Assembly: GCF_040409815.1 (NCBI RefSeq) | Contig: NZ_CP099959.1 | Location: 1,178,001-1,242,000, forward strand | DNA from: Polynucleobacter sp. UK-FUSCHL-C3 | Lineage (GTDB): Bacteria; Pseudomonadota; Gammaproteobacteria; Burkholderiales; Burkholderiaceae | Length of the DNA: 64,000 bases | Reading direction: 5' to 3' | Shown here: positions 8,060 through 16,434 of the stretch, one piece after another | How the letters are laid out: each line of letters starts with the position of its first letter | Position numbering within the stretch: the first letter of the stretch is position 1 | Position numbers and translations under genes: made by a program | The notes under the pieces: generated by a model | What the model saw: only the letters and a program-made list of their open reading frames with translations | Told to the model about the DNA's origin: nothing | Database searches by the model: none

Positions 8060-8923
8060 ATGGAGCACTATAGAGCCATTTGGATCTCAGACGTGCATCT
8101 CGGGACACCTGGATGCCAGGCTAAATACCTCCTCGATTTCTTAAAGCATAACGAATCCGATACCTTATATTTAGTCGGCGACATCATTGATGGCTGGCGC
8201 CTTAAGAAAAGTATTTATTGGCCACAATCCCATAACGATGTGGTGCAAAAGATTTTGCGTAAAGCACGCAAGGGTACGGAAGTGGTCTACGTCCCAGGCA
8301 ATCACGATGAGTCAATCCGTCAGTTTTTGGGTCTCTCCTTTGGCGATATCCGAGTTGTTCCAGAGGCGATTCATACTACTGCCGATGGTCGCAAGCTCTG
8401 GATTACCCATGGCGATCTATTTGATGGAGTCATGCAATACGCCAAGTGGTTAGCCTATGTTGGCGACAACCTCTACTCCCTCATTCTGTATTTCAATCGC
8501 TACCTCAATATGTTGCGGGTACGAATGGGCTTGCAATACTGGTCTCTCTCGCAATACCTAAAGCATCAGGTCAAAAATGCTGTGAGCTATATCGCCGACT
8601 TTGAAATGATTATGGCTAGAGAAGCGCGCTTACGCGATTGCCAAGGCGTTGTCTGCGGGCATATCCATAAAGCGGAGATCCGCATGATTGATAACCTTCT
8701 CTATTGTAATGATGGGGATTGGGTTGAGAGCCTCACCGCCCTTGTCGAGACTCACGAGGGTGAGCTCAAAATTGTGCATTGGCCTCACATCCTCGGTGAT
8801 CAGCATTCGGTAGAAGACATTAGCTTTGAACCAATCACCCTACCAATTTCATTTCCGACGCGTGCCCCATCACCTGCGTTTATGGCACGAACCTCACTAA
8901 TACCTTCTGTGGAGAAAGCATGA
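8060..8923 (+). CDS. plcP: PlcP-like calcineurin-fold phosphoesterase (LpxH-like)
   Basis: A 287-residue metallophosphoesterase with the full dinuclear metal site: SDVHLG (D11, H13), GDIIDG (D41), GNHDE (N81, H82), a HGD motif, and CGHIHKAE. Databases often call such proteins UDP-2,3-diacylglucosamine diphosphatase, but they are longer than LpxH. This type, paired with an Agt glycosyltransferase, is the PlcP phospholipase C that releases diacylglycerol from phospholipids under phosphate starvation in Sinorhizobium and marine bacteria. Support here is the overlapping Agt gene (ATGA overlap), DgkA behind it, and a strong Pho box in front. The GTG at 8042 would lie before the predicted transcription start, so ATG 8060 is preferred. 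LpxH activity remains the main alternative. Confidence 0.75.
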   Translation: MEHYRAIWISDVHLGTPGCQAKYLLDFLKHNESDTLYLVGDIIDGWRLKKSIYWPQSHNDVVQKILRKARKGTEVVYVPGNHDESIRQFLGLSFGDIRVVPEAIHTTADGRKLWITHGDLFDGVMQYAKWLAYVGDNLYSLILYFNRYLNMLRVRMGLQYWSLSQYLKHQVKNAVSYIADFEMIMAREARLRDCQGVVCGHIHKAEIRMIDNLLYCNDGDWVESLTALVETHEGELKIVHWPHILGDQHSVEDISFEPITLPISFPTRAPSPAFMARTSLIPSVEKA

Positions 8924-9951
8924 TGAGAATAATGATTGTGACCGACGCTTGGGAGCCCCAGGTCAATGGCGTAGTCCGCACCCTAAAGCAAACCACCTAT
9001 GAACTTCATAAGATGGGTCATCAGATTGAGATGATTACGCCTTCGGGATTTAAGACGATTCCGTGCCCTACCTATCCGGATATCTCGCTGTCTTTATTTC
9101 CTGGTAAAGGAGTGGCAAAGCGCATTAAAGACTTTGCCCCCGATGCGATTCATATTGCGACCGAGGGCCCATTGGGTATGGCAGCACGCTCATATGCCCT
9201 GCGCCATGATCTACCCTTCTCTACCGCTTACCACACCCGCTTTCCAGAATATGTTTATGCCCGGACTCGTATTCCCTTAGCCTGGACCTATCGTTTCCTC
9301 AAATGGTTTCATGGCCCATCCTTAGCGGTGATGGCACCTACTCAAGTCGTGAAAGATGATTTGGAAAAATATGGCTTTGATAATGTGGTGATCTGGTCGC
9401 GCGGTGTTGATCTAGAAATCTTCAAGCCTCAGGACTCTAAAGTATTAAATAGCGCTCACCCCATCTTTTTATATGTGGGTCGTGTCGCGGTCGAGAAAAA
9501 TATCAATGCCTTCCTTGAAATTGATTTACCAGGATCCAAATGGGTAGTCGGTGACGGCCCAGCCATGAAAGAAATCAAAGAAAAATATCCTTTGGTGAAC
9601 TATCTAGGCGTACTCAATCAATATCAACTCGCCGAGGTCTATGCGGCTGCCGATGTGTTTGTGTTCCCCAGCAAAACCGATACCTTTGGCTTGGTCTTAC
9701 TCGAGGCGATGGCTTGTGGCTTGCCAGTGGCGGCCTATCCTGTAACCGGTCCCATTGATGTATTGGGCGATTCAAGTGCTGGTGTCATGAATGAAGATCT
9801 ACGCACGGCCTGTCTTCAAGCGCTCAAGATCCCACGCGAGGTAGCGCGCGCCCATGCTGAGAAGTTCTCATGGAGAGCAGCAAGTGAGCAATTTGCTAAT
9901 CACTTAAAGCCTGTTCAGGTCAAGGTTTCAGCACAGACTGTGCCTGCCTAA
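8920..9951 (+). CDS. agt: GT4 glycosyltransferase, Agt/SqdX-like
   Basis: A 343-residue GT-B enzyme. The N-terminal acceptor domain opens with VTDAWEPQVNGVVRTL, a hallmark of the SqdX/MgtA/Agt lipid glycosyltransferases. The C-terminal nucleotide-sugar domain has TDTFGLVLLEAMACGLPVA, in which Asp replaces the first Glu of the EX7E motif, a form also common in this subfamily. It overlaps plcP by 4 nt (ATGA), so translation is coupled. The expected job is to add a sugar (glucose, mannose or glucuronate) to the diacylglycerol made by PlcP, giving a phosphorus-free glycolipid. The sugar donor cannot be told from sequence. Confidence 0.78.
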   Translation: MMRIMIVTDAWEPQVNGVVRTLKQTTYELHKMGHQIEMITPSGFKTIPCPTYPDISLSLFPGKGVAKRIKDFAPDAIHIATEGPLGMAARSYALRHDLPFSTAYHTRFPEYVYARTRIPLAWTYRFLKWFHGPSLAVMAPTQVVKDDLEKYGFDNVVIWSRGVDLEIFKPQDSKVLNSAHPIFLYVGRVAVEKNINAFLEIDLPGSKWVVGDGPAMKEIKEKYPLVNYLGVLNQYQLAEVYAAADVFVFPSKTDTFGLVLLEAMACGLPVAAYPVTGPIDVLGDSSAGVMNEDLRTACLQALKIPREVARAHAEKFSWRAASEQFANHLKPVQVKVSAQTVPA

Positions 9952-10349
9952 TGTCTCAACCCTACGACATCAAACAAAATCCGCATAAGGGCAACCGCGG
10001 ATTCACACGAGCTATCCATGCAGCCAAGAACTCATGGCATGGCCTAATCTTTGCTTTTAAGGAAGAAAGCGCCTTTCGGCAAGAGCTAGTGCTCTTGGTC
10101 CTGCTGACCCCAATTGCCATCATATTGCCCGTTAGCTTGGTGGAGAAAGCCTTGATGATTGGGTCATTGTTCATGGTACTGGTGATTGAGTTACTCAACT
10201 CTAGCGTGGAGGCTGCTATTGACCGCATCTCTTTTGAGCATCACGACCTCTCCAAGAGGGCTAAAGACTTTGGCTCGGCCGCAGTGATGCTTGCCTTATT
10301 AATTGCCTTAATTATCTGGTTTGCCGTGATTTATCAAGAATTAACTTAA
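9951..10349 (+). CDS. dgkA: Diacylglycerol kinase
   Basis: A 132-residue DgkA-type integral membrane kinase with about three helices. The conserved segment EAAIDRIS...KRAKDFGSAAVM (about residues 85-108) matches the family active-site region. It phosphorylates diacylglycerol to phosphatidic acid with ATP. The ATG overlaps the agt stop by one base (TAATG), so it belongs to the plcP-agt-dgkA operon. This placement suggests it balances the diacylglycerol pool created by PlcP, returning the excess to phospholipid synthesis when phosphate is available. Confidence 0.9.
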   Translation: MSQPYDIKQNPHKGNRGFTRAIHAAKNSWHGLIFAFKEESAFRQELVLLVLLTPIAIILPVSLVEKALMIGSLFMVLVIELLNSSVEAAIDRISFEHHDLSKRAKDFGSAAVMLALLIALIIWFAVIYQELT

Positions 10350-10379
10350 TAAATACAATGACTTACGAAATAACCTTAC

Positions 10380-10413
10380 TTGTCTTATGCCTGTAATATA
10401 TGGGCTATAGGAT
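10380..10413 (+). promoter_or_regulatory. Pho box and -10 before olsB
   Basis: TTGTCTT (10380) and CTGTAAT (10391) are spaced 11 bp and match CTGTCAT at 5 and 6 positions. A TAGGAT hexamer (4 of 6) lies exactly 10 nt after the second heptamer, the spacing seen at PhoB promoters. This would place transcription start near 10420, 18 nt before the ATG. It is weaker than the plcP site. Confidence 0.5.
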
Positions 10414-10437
10414 ACGGTTATCACGATAGGAAACACA

Positions 10438-11385
10438 ATGCCTGATATCCCAAATCCCTTCTCTGCTCTGGATCATTTATTTATTAATAAACGCGATGCG
10501 AAGTCGTTTGAACCCCTCAAACCTTGGACGGATAAATTGAATCCGTTAAAGAAGTTTTTCTCTACAAAAGCGGATAAAGAGACTACAAAGTCTGTGGATG
10601 AGCAAGCGGTTGATAAAAAGCAGGAGCACAAGCATGTGCCTGAGCTCCTCGGCAAGGCCAAGCGCGTCCCTTTTAAGGTCTCGTGGGCAATGCATGCTGA
10701 TGAGATCAAAGAAGCGCAACGTCTGCGCTATAAAGTTTTCGCTGAGGAGATGGGTGCTCGTCTCCCCGTCAATGAAGATGGTCTTGATATCGACGAATTT
10801 GATGCCTACTGCGATCACCTCCTAGTGCGCGACCCAGAGACTCTCAGAGTAATTGGTACGTATCGCGTTTTAGCGCCTCACAAAGCTGCGGAGATTGGTC
10901 GCCTTTACTCGGATTCTGAATTTGATCTCTCTCGCCTCAATCACTTACGCCCCAAAATGGTGGAGGTCGGTCGTTCCTGTGTTCACCAAGACTATCGCTC
11001 GGGTGCGGTCATCATGGCGCTATGGAGTGGCTTGGGTCAATACATGAAGCAACATCAATATGAAATCATGCTTGGTTGTGCAAGTATTCCGATGGCAGAT
11101 GGTGGTCACTACGCAGCCAGTCTTTATAACTCGCTAGGCCCCGAGCAAATGGCTCCGGTTGAGAACCATGCCTTCCCCAAACTACCTCTACCGCTCGATC
11201 GCTTAAATGGTGGTCTACAGGTCGATGCACCCCCCCTGATTAAGGGCTACCTGAAGTTAGGGGCAAAGATCTGTAGTGCTCCAGCTTGGGATCCAGACTT
11301 TAATACCGCTGATTTGCTAACCATGTTGCGTCTATCGGAAATGAACCCTCGATACGCGAAACACTTCTTAGACAAAGCTGATTAG
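10438..11385 (+). CDS. olsB: OlsB-type ornithine N-acyltransferase
   Basis: A 315-residue protein of the GNAT-related OlsB/hemolysin-type acyltransferase family (PF13444-like). After a charged 75-residue N-terminal extension come AQRLRYKVFAEEMGA, DAYCDHLLV, GTYRVL and EVGRSCVHQDYRSG. This order is typical of OlsB, which transfers a 3-hydroxyacyl chain from ACP to the alpha-amine of ornithine, the first step to ornithine lipid. AGGAAA lies 6 nt before the ATG. The gene follows the plcP operon but has its own likely Pho box. Its tail overlaps the convergent ppx stop by 4 nt. A related acyl-homoserine or unknown acyltransferase role is less likely. Confidence 0.75.
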   Translation: MPDIPNPFSALDHLFINKRDAKSFEPLKPWTDKLNPLKKFFSTKADKETTKSVDEQAVDKKQEHKHVPELLGKAKRVPFKVSWAMHADEIKEAQRLRYKVFAEEMGARLPVNEDGLDIDEFDAYCDHLLVRDPETLRVIGTYRVLAPHKAAEIGRLYSDSEFDLSRLNHLRPKMVEVGRSCVHQDYRSGAVIMALWSGLGQYMKQHQYEIMLGCASIPMADGGHYAASLYNSLGPEQMAPVENHAFPKLPLPLDRLNGGLQVDAPPLIKGYLKLGAKICSAPAWDPDFNTADLLTMLRLSEMNPRYAKHFLDKAD

Positions 11386-12950
11386 TTCGTTAGCTTCAGT
11401 GTGTAGCGGTAACCAATCCGCTCCCACTCAGCAGCTTCTTTACGCAAGCTAAACTCTGTAAGGGGGTGGGCTTGCGCCCAATCATGATCCAACTGCACCT
11501 CAAAGCTTTCTGAATCAGGGCTTCTCACTTTCACTTTAGGCAAGTGCTCGTCTGTACGTGAACGGCATAAAACATGTGCAAGACGAATACAAAACAACAT
11601 ACGCCAGTCACTAAAGTTGGCATTGTTCGAGAGCTTGCCCAACTTACCGGTGTGCCCCAATAGCAGAGCCGCCAGTCGAGCCTGGTCGTTCTTCGAAAAT
11701 CCGGGCATGTCCGCATTGGCCGAAATATATGCGGAGTGTTTGTGATAACCATTGTGGGAAATCGATAGGCCAATCTCATGCAAATTAGCAGACCAAGCCA
11801 GTAAGGCAAGATTATCGCTTCTGCTCTCATGGCTAGGTTTTGGTAATTGAGAAAGAAATTCTGCGGCTAAGGTACCAAGGCGGTGAGCCTGCTCACGATC
11901 AACCGCATAGCGCGTCATAAACTGCTCTACAGTCACAAAGCGCATATCGTGATGCTGGGTTCTGCCTAGTAAATCGTATAAGACCCCGACGCGCAATGCC
12001 GCATCACTGACCTCCATACGTTCAATCCCCAGCTCATCAAAGATGGCCAACATAATCGAAAGCCCCCCTGGTAATACGGGACGTCGATCCTCTTTTAAAT
12101 TAATCAGGGTGACCCGGTCAATATGATCAAAATCGAGCAGGCGGTGCTTGAGACCCTTTAGACCCTGCAGGGTAATGACCCCGTCTAATCCAGAACTAGT
12201 CGAATCTTGACCATTCTTTTCCTCGGGGCCATTTAGCTTGTTATCGGCAATCAAATCAGCTAAGGCTCTGGCCGTTCCAGAAGAGCCAATCACTTGATTC
12301 CAGCCCGATTTATGAAAGCGTCCTTTAATGACTTGCACCTCGCGGCGGGCAGCCAGCTCGGCTTCCTTAAAGGCATGCGAATCAATCGCACCATTCGGAA
12401 AGAAGCGAATGCTGTGCGATACACAGCCAATATAAAGACTTTCCAGGAGCTTCGGTTCATATCCTTTGCCGATGATGAACTCACTTGATCCACCACCCAC
12501 ATCAATCACTAAACGATTACCGGAGACTGCAGGTGCCTCATGCGAGGTGCCAATATAAATGAGGCGAGCCTCTTCAACGCCAGCGATTACCTCGATTGGA
12601 AATCCCAGCGCAATTTGCGCTTCTTGCACAAACTTTTGGGCATTTCTGGCGACCCGCAGCGTATTTGTAGCAACCGCTCTTACCTGCTCAGGACGAAATC
12701 CCCGCAAGCGTTCACCAAAGCGCAAGATGGCCTCTAAACCCCGTTTGATCGCCTCATCATCCAAGACCTTCCCGGGGGTTAGGCCAGCCGCTAGTCGAAC
12801 TGGCTCTCTCAGCGTATCAATGGTCCGCAGTTGCATCCCTGAGGGGGTGATATAGGCCTGTGAAATCAATAAGCGAAAGCTGTTCGACCCCAAATCGACT
12901 GCAGCAACAAGGTCTAGGCCAGGTTTGTTGGGGGATATAGGTTTAGACAA
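11382..12950 (-). CDS. ppx: Exopolyphosphatase (Ppx/GppA family)
   Basis: A 522-residue member of the sugar kinase/Hsp70-like phosphatase family. The first phosphate-binding motif is DLGSNSFRLLI (near residue 19) and the second is IDVGGGSSEFI (near 148). A C-terminal HD-like region holds conserved His/Asp residues (NLHEIG and following). Ppx releases orthophosphate from the end of polyphosphate; GppA activity on pppGpp is possible for the same fold. It diverges from ppk across a 78-nt gap carrying a minus-strand Pho box. The distal end overlaps olsB by 4 nt. Confidence 0.92.
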   Translation of the reverse strand: MSKPISPNKPGLDLVAAVDLGSNSFRLLISQAYITPSGMQLRTIDTLREPVRLAAGLTPGKVLDDEAIKRGLEAILRFGERLRGFRPEQVRAVATNTLRVARNAQKFVQEAQIALGFPIEVIAGVEEARLIYIGTSHEAPAVSGNRLVIDVGGGSSEFIIGKGYEPKLLESLYIGCVSHSIRFFPNGAIDSHAFKEAELAARREVQVIKGRFHKSGWNQVIGSSGTARALADLIADNKLNGPEEKNGQDSTSSGLDGVITLQGLKGLKHRLLDFDHIDRVTLINLKEDRRPVLPGGLSIMLAIFDELGIERMEVSDAALRVGVLYDLLGRTQHHDMRFVTVEQFMTRYAVDREQAHRLGTLAAEFLSQLPKPSHESRSDNLALLAWSANLHEIGLSISHNGYHKHSAYISANADMPGFSKNDQARLAALLLGHTGKLGKLSNNANFSDWRMLFCIRLAHVLCRSRTDEHLPKVKVRSPDSESFEVQLDHDWAQAHPLTEFSLRKEAAEWERIGYRYTLKLTN

Positions 12951-12984
12951 GGTAGGAGAGTGTTAGCATCTTAATAACCCTATT

Positions 12985-13018
12985 ATTGTATGAAATAAAA
13001 GTGACATATTTATGAAAT
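12985..13018 (-). promoter_or_regulatory. Putative Pho box and -10 before ppx
   Basis: On the minus strand ATTTCAT (13012-13018) and ATGTCAC (13001-13007) sit 11 bp apart, each 5 of 7 against CTGTCAT. TACAAT (12985-12990, 5 of 6) follows after exactly 10 nt. The geometry is right but the heptamers are degenerate, so confidence is moderate. Confidence 0.42.
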
Positions 13019-13042
13019 ATAAAGTCTTATGTCACTTTTATT
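12994..13042. repeat. 15-bp perfect inverted repeat spanning the ppk start codon
   Basis: AATAAAAGTGACATA (12994-13008) is the exact reverse complement of 13028-13042, with a 19-nt loop. The right arm contains the ppk ATG (13029-13031), so in mRNA the start codon would be inside a stem. No clear Shine-Dalgarno sequence lies in the loop. It may be a translational control hairpin or a DNA operator shared by ppx and ppk. Confidence 0.7.
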
Positions 13043-15122
13043 ACTAAACCGCGAAATCGGTATCTTGGAGTTCAACTCTCGGGTTTTATCGCAAGCCGAG
13101 GATCTAAAGATTCCGCTTCTAGAGCGTATCCGCTTTCTCAGTATTGTCTCGAGTAATCTCGATGAGTTCTTTGAAATCCGCATGGCAGGTATTAAAGAGC
13201 AACTGATCGATAACCCCGTTAAAGTAGGTTCCGATGGCAGAACCATTGCGCAGAGTTACGATCTTGTATCGCAACAAGCCCATGCACTAGTAGACCGGCA
13301 ATACAAACTCTACCAACAGGTACTGCTACCGAATCTGAAGAAGGCTGGTATTGAATTTTTGTTAACGGAACATTGGTCTAGTGCCCAACGATCGTGGGCG
13401 GAAGATTTCTTCAAAGAAGAATTATTACCCCTACTAACCCCGATTGCTCTAGACCCAGTTCACCCGTTCCCCCGAGTAATCAATAAGAGTTTGAACTTTG
13501 TGGTGCAGCTGCATGGAAATGATGCCTTTGGACGCAAGGCAAACCTAGCGGTAGTCCAAGCTCCGCGCGCCCTACCTCGTCTTGTAAAAATGCCCAAACG
13601 CTTATGTGGCGATACCGAGGCATTCGTATTTTTATCCTCATTCATTCAGGCCTTCGTTTATCAATTATTTCCGGGAATGGAAGTGCTTGGTTGTTATCAG
13701 TTCCGGGTCACCCGAAACTCAGATTTGTTTGTGTCAGATGATGAGGTTACCGACCTCCGTAAGGCTTTACAAGGTGAGCTACCTTCGCGTCATTTGGGCG
13801 ATGCTGTTCGTTTGGAAGCCAATATAAATATTCCGGATGATCTATTGCAACGGCTATGCAAAGAAAACAATCTTGATTTGCGAGACTGCTACCGGGTCAA
13901 TGGTCCGGTGAACTTGGTGCGCTTAGCCCAGTTACCCGATCTAGTCGATAAGCCCAAATTAATCTTTACACCCTATGTGCCCGCGTTCCCCTTCAAACAC
14001 CATCACAATACGTCTGCAAATTCTTATTTTGAGCGAATTAAGCGCGCTGATATCTTGTTGCATCACCCGTATGAGAGTTTTGAGCCCGTTCTAGAGCTCT
14101 TGCGTGAAGCAGCCAAAGATCCGGATGTCTTAGCGATTAAACAAACAGTCTATCGCACGGGAGATAAATCCCCCGTCATGGAGGCGCTCATCGAGGCTGC
14201 ACAAAATGGTAAAGAGGTTACTGTTGTTCTTGAACTTTTAGCCCGCTTTGATGAGCAAACCAATATTAACTGGGCAGCCAAGCTAGAGGAAGTTGGTGCG
14301 CACGTTGTCTATGGTGTGGTGGGTCATAAATGCCACGCCAAGATGCTGTTAATTGTTCGTAAAGAGAAAATCAATAAATCGGGTAAGACCAGTTTGGTGC
14401 GTTATGCTCATTTGGGTACCGGTAACTACCACCCCCGTACTGCCAAGCTCTATACGGACTTTGGCTTAATGACCTGCGATCCCCACCTCACAAAAGATAT
14501 CCATCACGTCTTTCAGCAGCTAACAGGCACTGGGATGCAACTGGAAACCCGAGAGATTTGGGAGGCGCCCTTTACGATGCTTGAGCAACTTATTCATCAT
14601 ATTCGTATTGAGACCAAGGCTGCAAAACAAGGTAAAAAGGCGCGCATCATTGGAAAAATGAATGCCCTCCTTGAGCCCACCATCATAGAAGAGTTATATA
14701 AAGCCTCCCGGGCAGGCGTGCAAATTGATCTCATTGTGCGTGGCGTCTGCGCCTTGCGCCCTGGAGTCAAAGGTCTTTCTGAGAATATTAAAGTGCGCTC
14801 CATTGTGGGTCGCTTTTTAGAGCACCATCGTATTTATTATTTCTATGCCGGTGGCGACGAGGTCTTATACCTCTCCAGCGCCGATTGGATGGAGCGCAAT
14901 CTATTGCGCCGAGTTGAAGTTGCCTTTCCGGTAAAAGATATCAAACTCAAACAACGGGTTATCCAAGAAGGTTTAATGATTTTGCTCAAAGACAATGCCT
15001 CTGCTTGGCTGATGAAAGCCGATGGCAGTTATGTCATGAGCAAAACCCGACTCAATCAAGAACCGCTTATCGGACAGATTGAATTACTTAAGAAGTTCTC
15101 GCGGGTGGAAAGCGCAAGGTAA
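13029..15122 (+). CDS. ppk1: Polyphosphate kinase 1
   Basis: A 697-residue PPK1, the normal family length. The N-terminal domain starts with LLNREIGILEFNSRVL and RFLSIVSSNLDEFFEIRMAG. The catalytic histidine equivalent to E. coli His435 lies in GHKCHAKMLLI, and the His592 equivalent in FLEHHRIYYF. The enzyme makes polyphosphate from ATP at the membrane. ATG 13029 gives the conserved N-terminus, although it is buried in an inverted repeat and lacks a ribosome site. Its 3' end overlaps convergent phoR by 35 nt. With ppx, ppk2 and the phasin it forms a polyphosphate storage module. Confidence 0.96.
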   Translation: MSLLLLNREIGILEFNSRVLSQAEDLKIPLLERIRFLSIVSSNLDEFFEIRMAGIKEQLIDNPVKVGSDGRTIAQSYDLVSQQAHALVDRQYKLYQQVLLPNLKKAGIEFLLTEHWSSAQRSWAEDFFKEELLPLLTPIALDPVHPFPRVINKSLNFVVQLHGNDAFGRKANLAVVQAPRALPRLVKMPKRLCGDTEAFVFLSSFIQAFVYQLFPGMEVLGCYQFRVTRNSDLFVSDDEVTDLRKALQGELPSRHLGDAVRLEANINIPDDLLQRLCKENNLDLRDCYRVNGPVNLVRLAQLPDLVDKPKLIFTPYVPAFPFKHHHNTSANSYFERIKRADILLHHPYESFEPVLELLREAAKDPDVLAIKQTVYRTGDKSPVMEALIEAAQNGKEVTVVLELLARFDEQTNINWAAKLEEVGAHVVYGVVGHKCHAKMLLIVRKEKINKSGKTSLVRYAHLGTGNYHPRTAKLYTDFGLMTCDPHLTKDIHHVFQQLTGTGMQLETREIWEAPFTMLEQLIHHIRIETKAAKQGKKARIIGKMNALLEPTIIEELYKASRAGVQIDLIVRGVCALRPGVKGLSENIKVRSIVGRFLEHHRIYYFYAGGDEVLYLSSADWMERNLLRRVEVAFPVKDIKLKQRVIQEGLMILLKDNASAWLMKADGSYVMSKTRLNQEPLIGQIELLKKFSRVESAR

Positions 15123-16383
15123 AAGTGCTACCCCGACCGGGGGTACTCTCAATCACCAAATTGGCTTGATGGCGATTGGCGACATGCTTCACAATGGCCA
15201 GTCCCAAACCAGTGCCGCCAGTTTCTCGCGACCGACTGCGATCGATTCGATAAAAGCGCTCAGTTAAGCGCGGAATATGCTCAGGTGATATGCCAGGGCC
15301 AGTATCCGTGACAGAAAATTCACCTTCGCCAGCAGCATTGACCGACCACGTCGCACTCACAGAACCAACATTCGGTGTGTAACGAATGGCATTGGAGACC
15401 AAATTACTAAAAGCCGACAAGACCTCGCGTTCCTCTCCTAATAAATTACAGGGAGTCTTAAGATCAAAGTTAAGGGAGTGCTTTCCTTGAGATAGCGCAT
15501 AGGCATCGTTTTTGATCAACGACATCAAGTAACTCATTGAAATGCTATTTATGGGCGCAGGTTGTGTATTGGCCTCTAAATTAGCTAGGGTCAATAAATC
15601 CTCCACTAAGTTTTTCATCCTTTTACCCTGATCCATCATCATCTCAAGGTATTGAGCTTTCTGCTCAGGAGGTAACTCTAGGGTTTGAACTGTTTCTAGA
15701 AAACCCATCATGACTGTTAATGGCGTGCGCATCTCATGCGACACATTCGCTACGAAATCACGGCGCATGGCTTCTGCCTTACTGAGATCGGTAATATCCT
15801 GAATAAGAATTAGGCGTCGATTTTCAGAGAATGGGAACACTTGCAGTCGCAAAATGAGGCTTGAGGCACTGCCCATTTTTTCAAGAACAACGGGTTCCTC
15901 GTACTGACGGCTCATCATATACTGGACAAATTCGGGCTTACGCACGATGTAATGAATTCGTTGGAGAGCATCGCGCTTGAACTGAAGCCCCAAAAACTGT
16001 TCAGCAATCGCATTACACCACTCGATTTGATCTTGATCATCCAGCATCACAATGCCATTGGGGGATGCCTGAAATGCCTCAATAAATCGTTTATGTTGGC
16101 GCTCTATCTGTTCAATATCCTTGCGCAGACCTGTAATGATGCGTTGTAAACGAAAGAAAATTTCTGACCAGGCAGGTCCAAAGCCAGACAAGCTTGAAAC
16201 CCCCGCCCCTTTGGCAAACACATCAAGACGCTCTTGGTTGATGTATGCCGATAAAAGGCTATAAGCCAAGATGGAAAAGGCAATCAACCACCCTGCTATC
16301 TCACCCAGCAAAGATCGCCCAATAACACCAGCAATGCCGGCAACCAAAAACATGGTGATGAGACGAAAAATAGCATAGAACAT
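15088..16383 (-). CDS. phoR: Phosphate regulon sensor histidine kinase PhoR
   Basis: A 431-residue histidine kinase with two N-terminal transmembrane helices and almost no periplasmic part, as in PhoR. A PAS domain (about 95-195, MLDDQDQIEWCN) is followed by the H box VSHEMRTPLTVMMGF with the phosphorylated His. The kinase boxes are NLVSNAIRYTP (N), DTGPGISPEH (G1) and GGTGLGLAIVK (G2). It phosphorylates PhoB when the Pst/PhoU complex reports low phosphate. It is the last gene of the pst-phoU-phoB-phoR cluster, 51 nt after phoB. Confidence 0.94.
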   Translation of the reverse strand: MFYAIFRLITMFLVAGIAGVIGRSLLGEIAGWLIAFSILAYSLLSAYINQERLDVFAKGAGVSSLSGFGPAWSEIFFRLQRIITGLRKDIEQIERQHKRFIEAFQASPNGIVMLDDQDQIEWCNAIAEQFLGLQFKRDALQRIHYIVRKPEFVQYMMSRQYEEPVVLEKMGSASSLILRLQVFPFSENRRLILIQDITDLSKAEAMRRDFVANVSHEMRTPLTVMMGFLETVQTLELPPEQKAQYLEMMMDQGKRMKNLVEDLLTLANLEANTQPAPINSISMSYLMSLIKNDAYALSQGKHSLNFDLKTPCNLLGEEREVLSAFSNLVSNAIRYTPNVGSVSATWSVNAAGEGEFSVTDTGPGISPEHIPRLTERFYRIDRSRSRETGGTGLGLAIVKHVANRHQANLVIESTPGRGSTFTLRFPPARTS

Positions 16384-16434
16384 GGCGACATCTTAGAGCA
16401 TCGGAGAACGATGCTCAAAATTTAGGCAGCTTAC

